Assembly (NCBI GenBank): GCA_964614215.1
Contig: CAZTKP010000029.1
Span: 1 to 22,244, forward strand
Direction of reading: 5' to 3'
DNA length: 22,244 bases
From: CAZTKP01 sp964614215
GTDB lineage: Bacteria > UBP6 > UBA1177
Shown here: piece after piece, positions 21,563 through 22,244 of the stretch
Layout of the letters: the number at the start of each line of letters is the position of its first letter
Position numbering within the stretch: position 1 is the stretch's first letter
Position numbers and translations under genes: made by a program
The notes under the pieces: model-generated
The model's database searches: none
What the model was told of the DNA's origin: nothing
The model's input: only the letters and a program-made list of their open reading frames with translations

Positions 21563-22244
21563 TCAGATACTTTCCCTGACTTTCTGAGCAAGAACGGAAA
21601 TTTCTTTTTTAAGTGCTTCTGTATCAAATGTGAGTATCTTTCCGGCTTCCATGACCTTTTGGCCGTTGACGTAGACCTGCTCAATGTCAGAATGAGATGA
21701 TGAGTAAAGAATAGCAGCCGAAGGATCGTAGGTCGGAAACATTTCGCAACTGTCTGTTTTTATCAGGACAAGGTCTGCACTGCCGCCTTCTTTTATGATA
21801 CCCGCATCTTTTCCAAGTGGTTTTGCAGTATTTGATGTGATAGCTTTCATAGCTTCAATTGACTTGAAAACCGTGGGATCGCCTGTTGAGACTTTCTGGA
21901 GTTTTACTGCAAGTTCCGCTTCCTGCACAAGATTGAGGTTGTTGTTACTTGCACTTCCGTCAGTTGCAACACAGACATTGACTCCTTTTTCGAGCATTTT
22001 GGCGACATCTGCGATTCCGCTTCCGAGTTTCATGTTGCTTGACGGGCAATGGGCTGCTGTGACATCTCTTTTTGCCATTATTTTAAGCTCTTTTTCCGTA
22101 AGATTTACGCAGTGCGCTCCGATAAATCTTTTTGACAGAAGTCCCAGCTCTTCAAATCTTTCAAATTCAGTCTTTCCGTGTTTTTCGATGTATGTTTTGA
22201 CTTCATCTCTGCTTTCAGCCATGTGGATGTGAAAAGGAATTTCA
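21563..22244 (-). CDS. MTA/SAH deaminase-type amidohydrolase, C-terminal part (N-terminus outside window)
   Basis: The frame is open through the right edge. It adds IPFHIH before the first internal Met, so the gene is truncated by the window and not started at 22222. About 226 residues are seen. Motifs are typical of COG0402 deaminases (MtaD/SsnA/TrzA group): HIHMAES with a metal-binding His, AHCVNLTEKE, AHCPSSNMKLGSGIADV and ATDGSASNNNLNLVQE, the last with the metal-binding Asp. Such enzymes hydrolytically deaminate methylthioadenosine, S-adenosylhomocysteine, 5'-deoxyadenosine or guanine. The exact substrate cannot be fixed without the N-terminus. 5'-Deoxyadenosine salvage would suit the radical SAM enzyme in this genome (inference). 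The gene is about 83 bp upstream of the M16 gene on the same strand. Confidence 0.9.
   Translation of the reverse strand, partial: EIPFHIHMAESRDEVKTYIEKHGKTEFERFEELGLLSKRFIGAHCVNLTEKELKIMAKRDVTAAHCPSSNMKLGSGIADVAKMLEKGVNVCVATDGSASNNNLNLVQEAELAVKLQKVSTGDPTVFKSIEAMKAITSNTAKPLGKDAGIIKEGGSADLVLIKTDSCEMFPTYDPSAAILYSSSHSDIEQVYVNGQKVMEAGKILTFDTEALKKEISVLAQKVRESI

Overview
The window looks like chromosome of a mesophilic, probably didermic (Gram-negative-type) bacterium with moderate-to-low GC. It encodes several lipobox lipoproteins, exported proteins and a PlsC-type acyltransferase, uses UGA as stop and shows strong GGAGG-type ribosome sites. Two lipoproteins carry long (D/N)-T-G tripeptide repeats. 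The phylum cannot be fixed from the sequence alone; an environmental, poorly cultured lineage is my guess. No rRNA, tRNA, CRISPR, integrase or IS element is visible.

Layout: (1) 1-138, the 3' end of a Cys-rich protein on the + strand. (2) Minus strand 189-2528: a cyclic-2,3-diphosphoglycerate-synthetase-like GTPase followed by carbamate kinase, separated by a terminator-like hairpin and preceded by a promoter with two tandem 19-bp imperfect palindromes. (3) Minus 2635-3824: a two-gene cassette, winged-helix protein plus AbiEii-like nucleotidyltransferase, with its own promoter and a perfect 11-bp palindrome; it resembles a type IV toxin-antitoxin pair. (4) Minus 3920-10839: a housekeeping operon, acyltransferase > TPR membrane protein > leuS > holA, with overlapping or nearly abutting ends. 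(5) Plus 10971-12390: a radical SAM/SPASM enzyme with an N-terminal PqqD-like domain, followed by a 28-residue peptide with four C-terminal cysteines and its own promoter. This is a compact candidate RiPP system and the best novelty in the window. (6) Minus 12391-14233: patatin-like phospholipase and LRR lipoprotein operon. (7) Plus 14491-18548: a four-gene operon of exported proteins (Asp-box propeller lipoprotein with TG-repeat stalk, acidic lipoprotein, secreted amidohydrolase, Cys-rich TG-repeat lipoprotein), ending in an elaborate RNA structure that includes a terminator. (8) Minus 18690-21479: a small exported protein and a full-length M16 metallopeptidase. (9) Minus 21563-22244: the C-terminal part of an MTA/SAH-deaminase-type amidohydrolase, cut by the window edge.

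The parts most worth following are the peptide/radical SAM pair, the structured RNA at 18584-18687, the exported-protein operon, the toxin-antitoxin-like cassette, and the hairpin between the GTPase and carbamate kinase genes.
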